From contig WUJK01000010.1 of the NCBI GenBank assembly GCA_011317545.1, forward strand, positions 1,860,001 through 1,924,000: DNA of 64,000 nucleotides, given 5' to 3'. Below are positions 49,234-61,658 of this stretch, piece by piece. Numbering within the stretch: position 1 is the stretch's first letter; every line of letters starts with the position of its first letter. The position numbers were made by a program, and so were the translations under genes. Under the pieces are notes generated by a model. That model saw only the letters and a list, made by a program, of their open reading frames with translations. It made no database searches and had not been told where the DNA came from. Source of the stretch: Coniella vitis (taxonomy: Eukaryota; Ascomycota; Sordariomycetes; Diaporthales; Schizoparmaceae).

Positions 49234-51187
49234 TGCGAAGAACTGTTTCGTAGGTAAAGATGCTTATTTACCCAGGAGTAAGAATTCGGGATGTAAATGA
49301 TTGCATGCTTTTCCAAATCTTCGGTGGGGATCAGTCTTCATTTAAGTATTCGACTGCCCAGGTCTTTTGGGTGGTTCATTATGTGCCTTTGTCACGATAG
49401 ACTTGGAAGGATATCCATTGATACCATCCGGCCATTGTGCCAGCTGGCACAAGCTGCAAAGAATGGTCAGAGCAGAGAAGAGTACAGTCGCATTGGAAGT
49501 GGTTGGATTGCCACAATTCGAGGGCACAATGCAGTTGAAGCGAGTATAACAAAGGGCTCCAGACCAAAAGTCAAGGACAGCACCTACCTTTAACCAGAGA
49601 GCAGACAAGAGGAAGAACAAGAGCATTGTTCTCCGCAATAGCTGCCTCTAGCTCACGGCATGTTGGTCAGAAATCTGTGCAGCACTGTAGCAGTCTTTAT
49701 GCTAAGTATGGTATTCATTCCAAGTCAATGGGTTGTCCGTACTTCAATCTTTGAGTAGAAGTTGAAAGGCAGCCAATGAGACAATTGTATGTTGCAGGTG
49801 TCCATGAACCATCCAGTATGCAAATCCAAGTCAGCCCGTAGACAGGCGAGACAGGACCCGTTGCACCGATTCCTGGGCAGCTCAGTAAGCGTCCACGGCG
49901 TCCAAGTGTGCGCTTACTTGGTACATACTCTGGCAGCAAATTGGTGACGGCGTCGACGGATCAACGGGGACCGGGAATCTTCCGCGGCAGCCTACGTAGT
50001 TCATGTGACATGTGCGTGCTGCGGCCCGAGCATAAATCACCGAGTTATGTATAGGACATGGCTGGGTACCACGGACTGATGTAACTCTGGATACATCCAG
50101 GAGGGCTATCGACGTCAGGAACAAGGCACTCGCGTGGCCAGCTGGGATCAGGCTGACTCTCGGTTCAGGGCGGATGGACCCATGCCTTTGTTTTCCTTGC
50201 GGGGACGAGGCTGGTTGATCCTACATAGCCGTAGCGTTTCGAGTCTGCCGAGTATAAAGCTGGTTGATTAACATAATGCCTCGGCCATAACAAGACTGCC
50301 ACACCTTGAAAGGGCAGAGCCGTGGTGATAGTATTAGCCAGACAGGTCATGGCAAGGTTTTGATAGATGCGCAAGCAGTCATGGCCAGTGCTCGAGGGTT
50401 AAACAGCCGTATAACAGACTAATGAAAGCGCACCGCAAGCGTTCGGACTGTCGCGATGGCTGGTGGCCTTCACAGCCCCGTTTGTGCTGCCCCTGGCAGG
50501 TTTTCGCGGAAACTGACGAGGCCCGGCGGAGGCTTGGGTTGATCGCATCTTGGCCGTCGAGACGAGCGCGCAGGGCCACGTGAGGGTATCCAGGCAAGTT
50601 AATGCAACTAGTAATGGCTGCGCCACCCTAGTTACGTTGGCTATTATTTTCGTCGTTGCCGTCGCCTTGTTGTGCTGTGGCCCGGGGTGGGTGGATGGCA
50701 AATGTTGTTCTACACGTCTGTGACAAGCAGCCAAGCTTCTGAAAGTTGTCATCCTGTCAGCAAGCCTTGCATGACAGGGCCCTATGAGGCCTGAGCCCCA
50801 CTGCCGCGGGCCTCTTAACCAGCTGTAACCCAGCACCCGCAAGGGGCCCGGACCAGGCCATGCCAGCAACGTACAGTGGGCCTCGGAGCCTTCTCAGTGA
50901 CTGCCGCCCGGGGGTCCCGCAGCGCCCAACCACCCGCTGCCAGCCACATTAGCGCTGCAACCCAACCTGCCATCAACCCACGCGCCAACTAATAAGCTTG
51001 CTTCCTCGACTGCCGACCTCACGTTTCCGTCTGTGCCGGACAGGGCAACACCAATATCAACATCTGAACGGGTATTTACTGTCGACGTACGAGCCAGCCT
51101 TGCCCTTCCTACAACATCTTCCTTTCTGTACAACATATCGATACTCCCAAACTGCAACAGTCACCCACGGCCAAGCGCATTGCCGTC
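49234..51187. other. Intergenic between divergent genes
   Basis: Holds both promoters of the divergent RING-like gene and the conserved gene starting at 51188. Open frames are short and unconvincing. The right third (50.5-51.0 kb) is more GC-rich. Confidence 0.6.
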
Positions 51188-53347
51188 ATGGCGGCCCCAA
51201 CGCAGGTCGAGGCTAAGTCGCTGTCGGCCATCAACCAGCTGGCCGCCAACCCGCCCCAGTACCCAATCAACCCGACTGGCAAGCATGAGACGCTGTGTCT
51301 GTACATTTCTCGAGTGCCCGGGTCGCGAGGTGAGTCCTCACATCTCACAGGCGCGTTTGCGTGGTGCTATGCTCGAGCATTCCCGACTGACCTGCTTTGA
51401 CCGCTAGATATCATCTTGTCGACTAACAAGCCACAGAGGAGCAATGTGACAGGCGAGGATGTGGCTCACTCACTTTACTACATTCATCTTGACAACATGG
51501 GCGATGAGCTGCTCGTCCCGGGCTCCCATAGGCACGAGAATGCCCCTCGAGCGAGCATGGAGTCGACGGCCAGCCAGGAGCACCGCATCGCCAGAAAGCC
51601 CGTGCCAGCCACCGCCAAGGCCACGTCGCCGCAGCACCAGCCAGCCACAACTCTCGTTGAGCAGCCACAGTCACAACAGCACAAAGAGAATGTTCCATTG
51701 GCGCCCTATGGCAGTACGTATGCTGCACCAAGCAAGCAGTCGACGCCTACTCAGATGAGCGCCGCAGCTCAACAGACAGCACCACCTCGACCAGCGAAGG
51801 TCGCTCTTGCGCCAGTGCCCAGAAAACCCCTTGGAGCACGACTGGCCGGTGAGCCACCTTCACCGACGAGAGAAGATCCTCCAGTGCCTGCCCGGCCCAT
51901 TCAACCATATTCAGGGGAAGGAGACGACCGAGCAAGGCTTCCACCCAAACCAACCCTTGCACCACTGCGATTTGATGAAATGGCAAACACTACATACAAC
52001 CCTGCTCTACAGAGTCCATTTACACCCAGCCGCTCGCCTTCTCCCTGGAACAAACAACAAAAGCAGTTCACACCCTTCTCATTGACCATTATCCGAAGAA
52101 ATCCGATAACAGGACATCAATGGAACATTGGTAAAGTCACATCGTTCCAATCAACGGTTCTATACCAGGACCCCAATAACCCAGATGCGCCACCGGTTGT
52201 GCAGTATCCTCGAGGGTATCCGGCCATCAATATCCACATCGAGACGAGTGGTTATGCACGGTTCCGCAATTTTCCGACCGCGCTGCCCAAGATCAATATG
52301 AATGCAGTCTCCCGAACGCCAGGTAACAACGTTGCGGAGAGCATGAAAGAGCTGGCAGCGCAGATGCAGGCTCAACAGCAGCAGCAGGATGCAGCAGCAA
52401 CAGGACGTGCGGTAGATGACGGCCTGGGCGGATTTAGGAGGCAAGTGACGATGACGTACGGCAAGACGTGGACGCACAATCTCAAGGAAAAGTGGTCCTC
52501 GCGAAAACGCGATCGAAACACGACCGGGTACGGCAGCGACACGGATCACTTGGGCGGACAATTACGATCTCCAGGAGCGAGATCCCATCAGCGGGCGGAT
52601 AGTGGAGACTCTGCTGGCTCGTTTGACTCTTCGTACTTTCCTCCAGGCACGACCCATCAACAGCAAGGCGAAGGACCGGCAGATCACTCGCAGCAATACC
52701 ACATGGAGGATCATCCCATCATCAAGAGTCCAGGACCAGGTTTGCGACCCAAGGGCTACACTTTCACCTCTCCCTGGGGTGGCAGCTGCGATTTCCGAAC
52801 CTCGTCCAATGGACGGTCGCTGAAATGTCGGCATACGCGCAATACGACCTCTCAAGGTTTTAATCCCCTCGTTGTAGCGCAAGCGCTGCGTGATGCCGCT
52901 ACCTCTAGTGTTAGCGACGGTGAGCACAAGCGTGGCAGGTCGCGCGGCGTGAGCGCTAGTCTGGCGGACGTCAATAGTGACAGGGTAGATGTGTGCGAGT
53001 TGCGCTTCAGCCTGCCCAGCACGGACTTCTTCAGCTCCAAGGAAGACCGCGAGCGTGCAGCCAAGGAGGTCGTTGAGGGGCTTGGAAGAATGCTAGTTCG
53101 AAGCCCCGGCAAAAACAGGCAGTCGCTCGACGTGCCCAGGGGTAATTACAATGACGACGAAGATGAGGATGGAGAGCCAATGTTTGACTTTACTGGACTG
53201 GGTCGGGAGAGGGCAGGAGGTGGCAACAAGGGCAATCGCGCGAAGTTGGGAAAGCTGTTGATACACGATGAGGGCCTCAAGATGCTGGACCTGGTGGTGG
53301 CAGCTAACATGGGCATTTGGTGGCAAGCATGGGAACGGAGTTTTTGA
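51188..53347 (+). CDS. Conserved fungal protein of unknown function
   Basis: Two exons, 51188-51329 and 51408-53347; donor GTGAGT, branch ACTGAC, acceptor CTAG; continuous frame of 693 residues. The first exon (MAAPTQVEAKSLSAINQLAA...) leads into LYISRVPGSR-DIILSTNKP across the splice. Residues about 80-250 are proline/glutamine-rich and look disordered. A more ordered block near 260-340 (FSLTIIRRNPITGHQWNIGK, then IHIETSGYARF) and a C-terminal block (RAKLGKLLIHDEGLKMLDLV, then WWQAWER) look conserved. The author has a general impression of related proteins across Pezizomycotina, without an assigned role. No membrane segment or signal peptide. Confidence 0.78.
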
Positions 53348-54132
53348 TGACCATTTACCAGACTTGTACTGGATAGTATTCCGAGACTGACCTGATACCC
53401 ATTGATTTCAGCGCCATTTAATGTAATATTGTAACATCATACCAAATTAAGTACTCGCGAGGTGAATCTTCCCGTGAGTTTGTGGCTGATACTGGTGTCT
53501 CTGCGCTACAATGATCTATACTGCACTCCTTTCCAGAATGCGAGTGAGTGGATTCGTTTCGACAATATGATCCGAGCTATCATAGATGTTCATATGTCCA
53601 AGTTATCAGGATACTAGAATACATGTTGGCTCTCCGGCATTGGCGCGGACATCCATAAGGGTGTCACGTGGCGGGCCTCATGCTCCACCTTTCTGGGTTC
53701 AACCAATCAATGGCCGTTCTTTGTAATACCCGCCAAAACCAGCTCAAGCGTGCCCCCCGACAGCGCCTGTCGTCAACGTCAACCGGAAAGCTCACTCCGT
53801 CACTTGCCCAACCGTACCGCGGCTCCGTAAAGGGTACCTCAACATCCTCGCCGCTGACCCCTCGACTTCCTTCCGCCCGACCTGCGATTTTTCTCATTCG
53901 CCACGCTCCGTCCCGCCAGTTCAATCGAAGAACTGCACTCGCGTTGCCCTTACCACAATCTGCCACTTGCGACGGCTTTCAGTTGTAAAGAGGGAAAAAA
54001 GTTGCCAGCGGGTTGAATAGCTTCAACCTTTGGCCACCTCCGATATCGAGATCTTATCGCGACAGTCCGACTATCGACCATCCATCGTTATACGCGACCG
54101 TATCTCCTCTACTCACGCATCCCAACCTCAAG
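53348..54132. other. Intergenic, promoter of the complex I TYKY subunit gene
   Basis: No gene seen. The right part is the promoter and leader of the NDUFS8-type gene. Confidence 0.6.
53703..53707 (+). promoter_or_regulatory. CCAAT motif upstream of the complex I gene
   Basis: A CCAAT pentamer about 430 bases before the start codon. The fungal CCAAT-binding (HAP) complex commonly controls respiratory genes, but a five-base match is weak evidence. Confidence 0.25.
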
Positions 54133-55080
54133 ATGTTCTCCACAGCCACTGCGCGCCAGCTCGCCAGGGCCAGCCTCACGTCGGCCTCCTCGCCGCTAGC
54201 TGCCTCGTCTTCCCGCCTTGTTGCCGTCGCCCCCATTGCCCAACATGTGTTTGTAGCACGGAGAGGCTATGCGACGCCTTTGGGCCCTCCACCCAAGGGC
54301 TTCCGCCAGCCGCCGCCCAAGAAGTGGGATGAGGACGAGGAGAAAACGTTTACCAAAATCGGCAAATACTTTTTGATGACTGAGATGGCACGGGGCATGT
54401 ACGTCCTGCTTGAGCAGTTCTTTCGGCCACCGTAAGTGCTTCGCCTCTTTGGTCCTTTGGAGTTCACGAGTCTACATATGTCAGGTCTGGACGACATGGT
54501 GGATGAACTTAGGAGGAGGAAGTCAGGGAGTCCGGGAAATCATGGCTTCGACTGCCGCCAATTCCACGACTCAGCACCACACATCTCAAAACAGCTTGGC
54601 TAACCAGCAATACCTCCCTGCCACAGATACACAATCTACTATCCCTTCGAGAAGGGTCCTATCTCCCCTCGTTTCCGCGGCGAGCACGCCCTCCGCCGCT
54701 ACCCTTCGGGTGAGGAGCGCTGCATTGCCTGCAAGCTGTGCGAGGCCGTCTGCCCCGCCCAGGCCATCACAATCGAGGCTGAGGAGCGTGCCGATGGATC
54801 CCGGCGGACGACGCGCTACGACATCGACATGACAAAGTGCATCTACTGCGGTTTCTGCCAGGAGAGCTGTCCTGTTGATGCTATTGTTGAGTCGCCTAAT
54901 GCCGAGTACGCGACTGAGACGAGGGAGGAGCTGCTTTACAACAAGGGTATGTTGTCTTGTTCCGATCGGGATGCGATAGGTCTGATGCTAACAACCTCCG
55001 CAGAGAAGCTTTTGGCCAACGGCGACAAGTGGGAACCTGAGCTGGCGGCTGTGATTCGGGCGGATGCTCCTTACCGGTAA
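54133..55080 (+). CDS. NDUFS8: Mitochondrial complex I 23-kDa iron-sulfur subunit (TYKY)
   Basis: Three exons: 54133-54431, 54627-54946, 55004-55080, with donors GTAAGT and GTATGT and CTAAC-type branch sites before both acceptors. The result is 231 residues, the usual length. The N-terminal 45 residues are a typical mitochondrial presequence (Arg, Ser, Ala, no acids). The ferredoxin core has two 4Fe-4S motifs: C132-IA-C-KL-C-EAV-C142 and C171-IY-C-GF-C-QES-C181. Landmarks such as YPFEKGPISPRFRGEHALRR and SPNAEYATETREELLYNKEK are characteristic of this subunit. It carries clusters N6a and N6b in the electron path from NADH to ubiquinone in the peripheral arm of complex I. The neighbouring gene on the same strand, 735 bases downstream, encodes another complex I component, the acyl carrier protein. 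Confidence 0.97.
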
Positions 55081-55814
55081 AGCGGATCGGGATAATGGGG
55101 ATGGAGTGGATTGGGAAGAAACGGTCAGGTCAAGAAGGGTATTGTATGTGTGCCTGACATGACAAAACTAGAATTTTCTATGTCTTTTTAACCTGGGAGA
55201 GAATGGCGGATACGGCTCGCGAATGTGAAAATGGTAGACCAAAAGCACTCAACTGTATATACGATGCGACGTCAAGATTTCTGTTTTCTCGTACCAAAGT
55301 TCCTTGATGGTTGTCTATATGGTAGTCATGTCCCCCGATACATGAGGCCCGGCTTTGTTTCTCTCCAGCCACTGGTCCTTAATTGGTGAGTTCATGATAT
55401 GCCGGCCATTTCCGGCCTTTTCCGGCCTTTTCGCTCCGGCGGGCATTGCGCATGGTCCAAGCTCCAGACGGCTCTTTCTTGGTGACTGCCGTCCGCGGTA
55501 CCAAGTGCACATGGCCCGTGCTCCCGCGCCAACCAGCCAGCCGGCAAAGGTCAAGCAGAAGCTGTGGCCCCCAAACGGCGACAAATTTCTCGTCATCAAC
55601 CCGCCTTTGCTTTTGCCCTGCTTCGCCTTTGCTGCAACCACAGCTCCATCCTCGACGATTGCAAGCCTTCGACCAATTACACGGCTTCATTTTCTACCCA
55701 CCTGCCTTCTTCCCCGGTCCACCTTATCACTCCTTCTTTTCTCCCTCTCTTCCTTATCTGGACAAAAGCTCCTCCAGCGTCATCACAACCACCACCACCA
55801 CCATCTCCGTCACA
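55081..55814. other. Intergenic between two complex I genes
   Basis: 3' region of the TYKY gene and promoter of the acyl carrier protein gene. No other gene seen. Confidence 0.65.
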
Positions 55815-56891
55815 ATGTTCCGCACCGCCGTCCTCCGCACCGCCAGCGTGGCTGCTGCCCGCCGTGCCGTCGCCGCCCCTTCCGCTGTGCGCTCCTTTAG
55901 CAGCGCCGTCGTATCGAGACGCGTTGCCCTCCCCAACAGCAGGCTCGCCACTGCCGCTGCATGGAAGCTGGGTGCTATCCGGACATATGCTGCTGGCGCT
56001 GGCCTGAGCCAGTCGGACGTCGAGGGGCGCATCATTAGCATTCTGTCGGGCTTTGACAAGGTGAGCTAGGCTATAGTGTAATTATGTTGCGGGATGCCGA
56101 GCCGAGCAATGCCGAGCTGAGTTGGAAGAGAAAAGTCACGGCGTGGGAAGAGGAGGCAGGGATCTCTACCGAATTCTCTTGCTGCCCGGAGGCAGTTGAG
56201 TTGAAGCTGGATAGGCATATGGATGGAAATATGGCTCGGTATTGTGGAGGATGGTCCTGCTTGCTGCTTCCGAGCATGCCGTTGTTTGTTTGACTATATC
56301 CATGCTAACTAAAGTGTCTTCTTTTCTTGCAGGTCAACGACGCTTCCAACGTATGCGACACCCACCTTTTCCGCTCCTCCACTCTCGTTGACAGCATGCC
56401 TCCAATTCTACCTTGGATCTCTCAACAACCTCTGTACATAAAAGGAAAGACTAACCTGGTACATTGTTGAAATCACAGATCACCCCCACCGCCCACTTCG
56501 CCAACGACCTCGGCCTGGACAGCTTGGACACCGTCGAGGTAGTCATGGCCATCGAGGAGGTAAGGAGGATTCGATACCATGATCAATCAGCATCTCTTGG
56601 CTTGCTGGACAAGAAAGACGCTGACAAGCTTGCGCCATTACAGGAGTTCAGCATTGAGATTCCCGACAAGGACGCCGACAGCATCCACTCTGGTACGTAC
56701 CAAATCCCGTCTAGCTTCTTTTAGTTTTTGCTATGTTGTAGCCAGCTATTAGATTGCTGCTGAAGAGCGATACCCGCATCTTCCATATTCCATATCGTTA
56801 TTCGAGGAGTCTTCGACCAATTACTGACATATCTCCATTTCCAGTCGACAAGGCTGTTCAGTACATCATCTCGCAACCCGACGCACACTAA
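55815..56891 (+). CDS. NDUFAB1: Mitochondrial acyl carrier protein (complex I ACP subunit)
   Basis: Five exons: 55815-56060, 56333-56350 (18 nt micro-exon, VNDASN), 56479-56559, 56644-56692, 56845-56891. All junctions have GT...AG signals, and the joined frame gives 146 residues. The first 60 residues form an arginine/serine/alanine-rich mitochondrial presequence. The ACP domain follows: FDKVNDASN-ITPTAHFANDLGLDSL with Ser103 in the DSL motif as the phosphopantetheine site, then EVVMAIEEEFSIEIPDKDAD and VDKAVQYIISQPDAH. It serves mitochondrial fatty acid (lipoate precursor) synthesis and is a structural subunit of complex I bound to LYR proteins. Five short exons in a 1.1-kb gene, including an 18-nt one, is a finely split structure that automated callers could miss. 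Confidence 0.96.
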
Positions 56892-59800
56892 ATCTATCTT
56901 GGTTTTCCGAAATCTCCCCCCCGCCTCGTTTCCGCCCATCCCACGAAAAGCAACGCGCCAAACCCACCAAGTTCGTTTCTTCCTGGGAGGACCGAGTCAA
57001 CATTGAGGAAATCCAATTTATGTGCCAAAGATAACGGGAAAGCAAAGATTGGGAGGACTTGTTTTGTTGTTTTCGGACCTGGAAGGGACTCACAAAAATG
57101 TGTACTATACCACCGATCTACCTAACTCTTGAGAGACGTCCAGAAAGACAAATATAAAGAGACAAAGAAATTGTTCACTTCCATGGTGCAACGCAGAGAG
57201 TGAATGTCTCGGGGGTGTTTGTGGAGTTCTTCCGGACGGTTGATGGATGAATGGACCGTTGTCGGATTTTTGGGCCGATTTTGGTCACGCTCGCTTGCTC
57301 TGTATGCGGTCCAAGGCTGGTCTCGCTGAGAATGGTGGGCCCAAGTGAGTGTTTGTCATGATGTGCGCACTCGCTGGTACGTCCAAGTGCGCTAGGTAAT
57401 CATTCCACCAACCTTTTCTTATTTTGTTTTTTTCCTTCCAAGGTGCGACGCGCAAGAAGGTAGGTACCTCCTAAGTTCTGGGTTCGCAAGTTGAGATGCT
57501 AAGGATGATCTGAAAGTCATCTCTTGTTACTATACAGGCTTGGCTAGCGTTGTTAGCAGCGCCCCTCCCCCCCTCGGCGTCTCCAAAAAGGAAGCGACCG
57601 ACTCTTTTCGTAGTCAACATACGGCCACTTATGGCGGGTATCAAGCTGCAACTAGTCGAGCGGCATTGAGTTGGTCGTGGATAACGATGGAGTTGATGAT
57701 GGTGATGATATATTATGATATGTGGGACCGATGGATGGGACTGAAAAGGTGCCAGAGAGCTGGAATGGTTTCCACCTGTGATTGGGCTACCAAGCACAGG
57801 ACACGTAAAGCTGTACGTTATTGGAGCCACTCTAACCGCGTTCAAACGCCAAAGAGAAGAGCAAGGTAGGCTTTCAAAGTATGGGCAACATCTTTAAGAG
57901 ATGGTAGTTTTTCCTCTCTCTTTTCTTGGCCATTGGTCCCTGGATAGTTGGAGAATCCTTGCCAACATTGCGATGGGCTCAGCCAAGGTGGTTCTCCTAA
58001 TGGCGAGGATGTGAGGGTGAGGAAGGGTGTGTGTAGTTGCGTAACATGTTTTCCCTTTCCTGGATGTCGATCAAGCAGAGTGTGAGTTGTTATGCTGTGT
58101 TTTATTCCTGCGCGCCTTCAAGAAATTCGTAGTGTGGATGTGGTATACGATGATAATAAGAGGTGTCGGGGTTTTGATGATTTCTGGTCTTGAGGTTGAG
58201 CAAGCGTAGGATGGTGTGCCGCTGCTGTGCTTCGCGCCTTTTTCTCGCTGGTTGCCTGGAGTGATTCGAAAAATGACAAGGTTCTAGCTGGATGGGAGTC
58301 TTGATTCCTGGAATACCAGAGAGCCCACAGACCACTCAGGTCGAAGCTTAGAAAGGGGCGATATGAATAAACTTGCTTTTTTGGCTCATCCGCTTGAACC
58401 TACGGAAAATGCCAAGTGTTGAACTTATGATTTGGTATATTTGACTAGTATGTACTTGGAAAGGGAAAGAACCCCGTCTGTTATCCTTTTATATCAATAT
58501 TATGAAAATCATGGACCTTTGGATTTAATAGTCTGGGTTTGGAACCTGAATGTTTGGAGGTTGAGATTTATCATATTGAACTAGGAAAAGAGTTGAAAAC
58601 AATACTGAAGTGCTTGTCAGACCTAGAGATGGCAATTTATGCGCGAAAATGGCCTCGTCATCCAAATATCAATCGGTCAGATGTGTTTGGTCCCCTGAAC
58701 CAAAGAAGGGACACTTATCTCAGCAGTCATTTTAGATGTCACACAAGATGGAAAGAAAGTGAGGATTTGCGGGTCGCAGTTCCGAGGGAAAACAAGTAGA
58801 AAACAAGTAAATGAGTAAAATGATGCTCGATGAGATCCAAATGTGCAACATGCTACACTATACACCCATAGATTGCGCCTTGTCAGGACTTGAGATCTTT
58901 CGCGGTTGTATCAAGGTGGTTTATATATATGGACACATTTTACAAGTCCACGACATCACGACGCAGCGAGGCACGTATACCACCGCGCAGATACACGATC
59001 TTGGAACCTTTAGAGTATGAAATACTTGCTGCTATCCGTCGCGATGGTCTTGGATGAAAAGAAAACTTATGTGTTAACTTTCTGCCCGTCTCACCTCACG
59101 GGATCTGACGAAAGGCAGCACTTTGATTCATTGATTGACGTGGTATTTCGCACCGCATACGCGCATATTCTGGACAGACTCTGGAATGATCAAGTTTCCA
59201 ACAATCTATCAGCAAATCACAGGATTTTATCTCTGTTGGAGAATTTTGTTCTCATTTCAAGCCGTGGCCAAGTTTCGAGCTCGTTAGTTCTGCCTCAAGA
59301 TACATAGTATTCACTGCTTGCCTTGTCAAATGAGCCTCAATTTCCATATTGCATAAGATTCAGCCCATTTGTGATGATGAAATGGAGCCTGCTAACAATC
59401 AGACGGATTTAGATATATATAATTAATTAATAACACATGTAGGAATGCCCAGAAGCAAGTTCTAGTAGTAGTAAACGCGAGAACTGATATAATAGGGACG
59501 GAAAAGTGGCATCTTGGCATTTCCTAACAGGAAATTTCCATGCCTCACTTTATCTCCGAGACCGCCGTCGCTCCTAATTCGGCAATTCGCAGCCTTGCCA
59601 AGCCATGGCGGGATTCGCTGTTTGGGTTCCACATCTGATGACAAAGACACAAGGCGGGCGATATGACTGGCTCGGTTGACAGCGACAGTCAACCTAAATT
59701 CAACGTCTATTTGCATTTGCTGCGGTTGGTGACATGCGTGTGATTCTTCTTCGATGAGTGGATCGCATTTTAGGAAGGAGTAGCGATGCACGATGGCTAA

Positions 59801-60665
59801 ATTATTTTGCTTTGAAACAAGCTACTGGTGCACTGTCTTGATAAACATCGCGCGATGAGTTTTAATGCCATCACCAGGGTTGACGGCGGTTGAATCGACC
59901 ATCAAGCAGTAATACACCCAAGGGGATTTTTTGAGTGGCCGTTGCTACAACTCAGGATTCATTCTACTCCCCGAGTCAAGTGTTCATAAATACAGTATCT
60001 TTGGATAAGCACAGTCGAGACTCGGACAAGGCTGAAGACATGCAAGGCTACACTTGTACGGATGGTGACGACATCATCCCTAGGGCTTTTCACAACACCA
60101 ACAACAACAACACATCGTCACCATGATTGGAACTGCAAATTTGGACTTCAGTGGTATATTGGGTACTAACTCTCTCTGGTTTCCCCTGGGTACTACTCTC
60201 TTGGGGTTCCCCTTGATGATCCTTCAACTCCGAAAACGCCCTCTGAACTCCAAAAACTCCAAAAACGCCAGAACGCCAAAACTCCAGAACGCCAGAACGC
60301 CACCAACTCCATTCCCACGCAGTAACAAAGGAAAAACAAAAGAAAAAGCCAAGGAAAAACAAAGGAAATTGTTGAAGCACCAAATGCAAAAATGCAAGAA
60401 AAGACAAAATGCAGACCCAAAAGCAAACCCAGAAGGAAAATGAAAAATGCAAACCCAAAGAAAAGCACGAATCCAAAATGCAAAACCCAAAAAGAAACAA
60501 GCCATCAATCCAAAAACACAAGGGGAAAGTCCATGAAGCCCCTGATCATCAAAAGCCTCTTTGGGCACCAAACATTTGAAATCATCAATCAAAACCTCCA
60601 AGCAATGCAAGTCATCCATGCAATCCAATCATCCAATCATCCAAACAATGAAAACATCGGCGGTA
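56892..60665. other. Intergenic, gene-poor, with A/C-rich repeat near its right end
   Basis: No convincing gene on either strand; open frames below about 145 codons lack family resemblance. It contains the 3' end of the ACP gene and, at the right, a T-poor degenerate repeat (listed separately) just beyond the stop codon of the next minus-strand gene. Confidence 0.55.
60230..60640. repeat. A/C-rich, T-poor degenerate tandem repeat
   Basis: About 400 bases dominated by A and C with very few T. The left part has CAGAACGCC-like units (60265-60305); the rest drifts around AAAATGCAAACCCAAAAG-like units. The pattern is decayed. Confidence 0.65.
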
Positions 60666-61658
60666 CTAGTGACTCGCCTGGGTCGACTGTGTCGATGTGC
60701 CTGCAATAGGCTCGAGATCCAATTCCATATTCACCGGGAGAAAGTCCCCATGGGCTCCTCCTAAATACCTTCTAACTTCATCCTGATCCGGCGCCGTGGT
60801 GAGGAGGCCCTCGACAGCCCCCTCGCGCCACTTGACTTGCTGCTTGACGTACGCCCGCTGCAGCTTCTTGGCTCGCCGCGCCAGCTTGACCTCGACCGGC
60901 GACCGGCACGCCGCAATGTGCTCGACCGTCCGCAGCCAGAAGCGCCGCAGCCGCCGGCAGTCCGTCTGCCCCATCTCGACCTGCCGCGCGTGCGAGTGCA
61001 CCTGGTGCTGCAGGCAGCGCCGCTTGATCTCGGCGGCCTCGCGCTCCCACTGCGCGCGGTACTGGGCGGGCAGGTCCTGGTCGCGCAGCACCGTCCACTG
61101 GTTGGCCACCTTGTGCAGCAGCTCCTGGGTCTTCTCGCGTGCGGTCCGGGGCTTGGCTGGTGACGCTGAGTTTGTCGACGAGGAGCTGCTGCTGCTGCTG
61201 CCGTTGTCGCCGTGGGCGCCGCCGCAGCCTGGTAGTGCTGGCTGTTGGGGGCGCTGCGGCTGGGAGGGCAGCGTGGGTGGAGACGACTGAGTCGACTGCC
61301 TTGGAGATGGGCGGGGCACACTTTTGTAGGAGATGACCGTCCGCTGCGAGCCGCAGGGGGACGGTGGTGCCGTGGAGGGCTCCGGCGTGATGCGCGATGT
61401 CCATGAGTCCGTTTGGTGCAGGGAATCCAGCTCCATGTCACTGGCGACGGTGCAAGGGTCCAGGGCCAGCTGGGAGTACTCGGCCGGGTCCAGCACGTTG
61501 AAGCGAGGCGACGAGCAGTCAGAGTAGGTGGAGATGGGACGGCTGGACGGCTCTGAGCCAGAGCCGTAGATGGAAGAGCCACCGTCCGCATTGTGCGGCC
61601 TGATGAAGGCCGCTGCCAGCGCAAAGGCCGGGGGAGGCGTCCACTGAGAGTGAGCCAT
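60666..61658 (-). CDS. Hypothetical protein with C-terminal basic helical region
   Basis: Single exon. The start at 61658 (MAHSQWTPPPAFALAAAFIR) is preferred to an in-frame ATG at 61874, since the extra upstream residues look like translated leader. Result: 330 residues. The N-terminal two thirds is low complexity (Ser, Pro, Thr, a Ser8 run). Residues about 190-300 form a highly charged helical stretch (REKTQELLHKVANQWTVLRD, then IKRRCLQHQVHSHARQVEMG, then VEVKLARRAKKLQRAYVKQQ), rich in Lys/Arg with coiled-coil-like spacing. Such a domain could bind nucleic acid or a partner protein, but no known family is recognised. No membrane segment or signal. Confidence 0.68.
   Translation of the reverse strand: MAHSQWTPPPAFALAAAFIRPHNADGGSSIYGSGSEPSSRPISTYSDCSSPRFNVLDPAEYSQLALDPCTVASDMELDSLHQTDSWTSRITPEPSTAPPSPCGSQRTVISYKSVPRPSPRQSTQSSPPTLPSQPQRPQQPALPGCGGAHGDNGSSSSSSSSTNSASPAKPRTAREKTQELLHKVANQWTVLRDQDLPAQYRAQWEREAAEIKRRCLQHQVHSHARQVEMGQTDCRRLRRFWLRTVEHIAACRSPVEVKLARRAKKLQRAYVKQQVKWREGAVEGLLTTAPDQDEVRRYLGGAHGDFLPVNMELDLEPIAGTSTQSTQASH

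Noticed and set aside
60123..60443. 106-codon Lys-rich plus-strand frame
   Set aside because: Most of it lies in the A/C-rich decayed repeat, which gives open Lys/Asn/Pro frames by composition.
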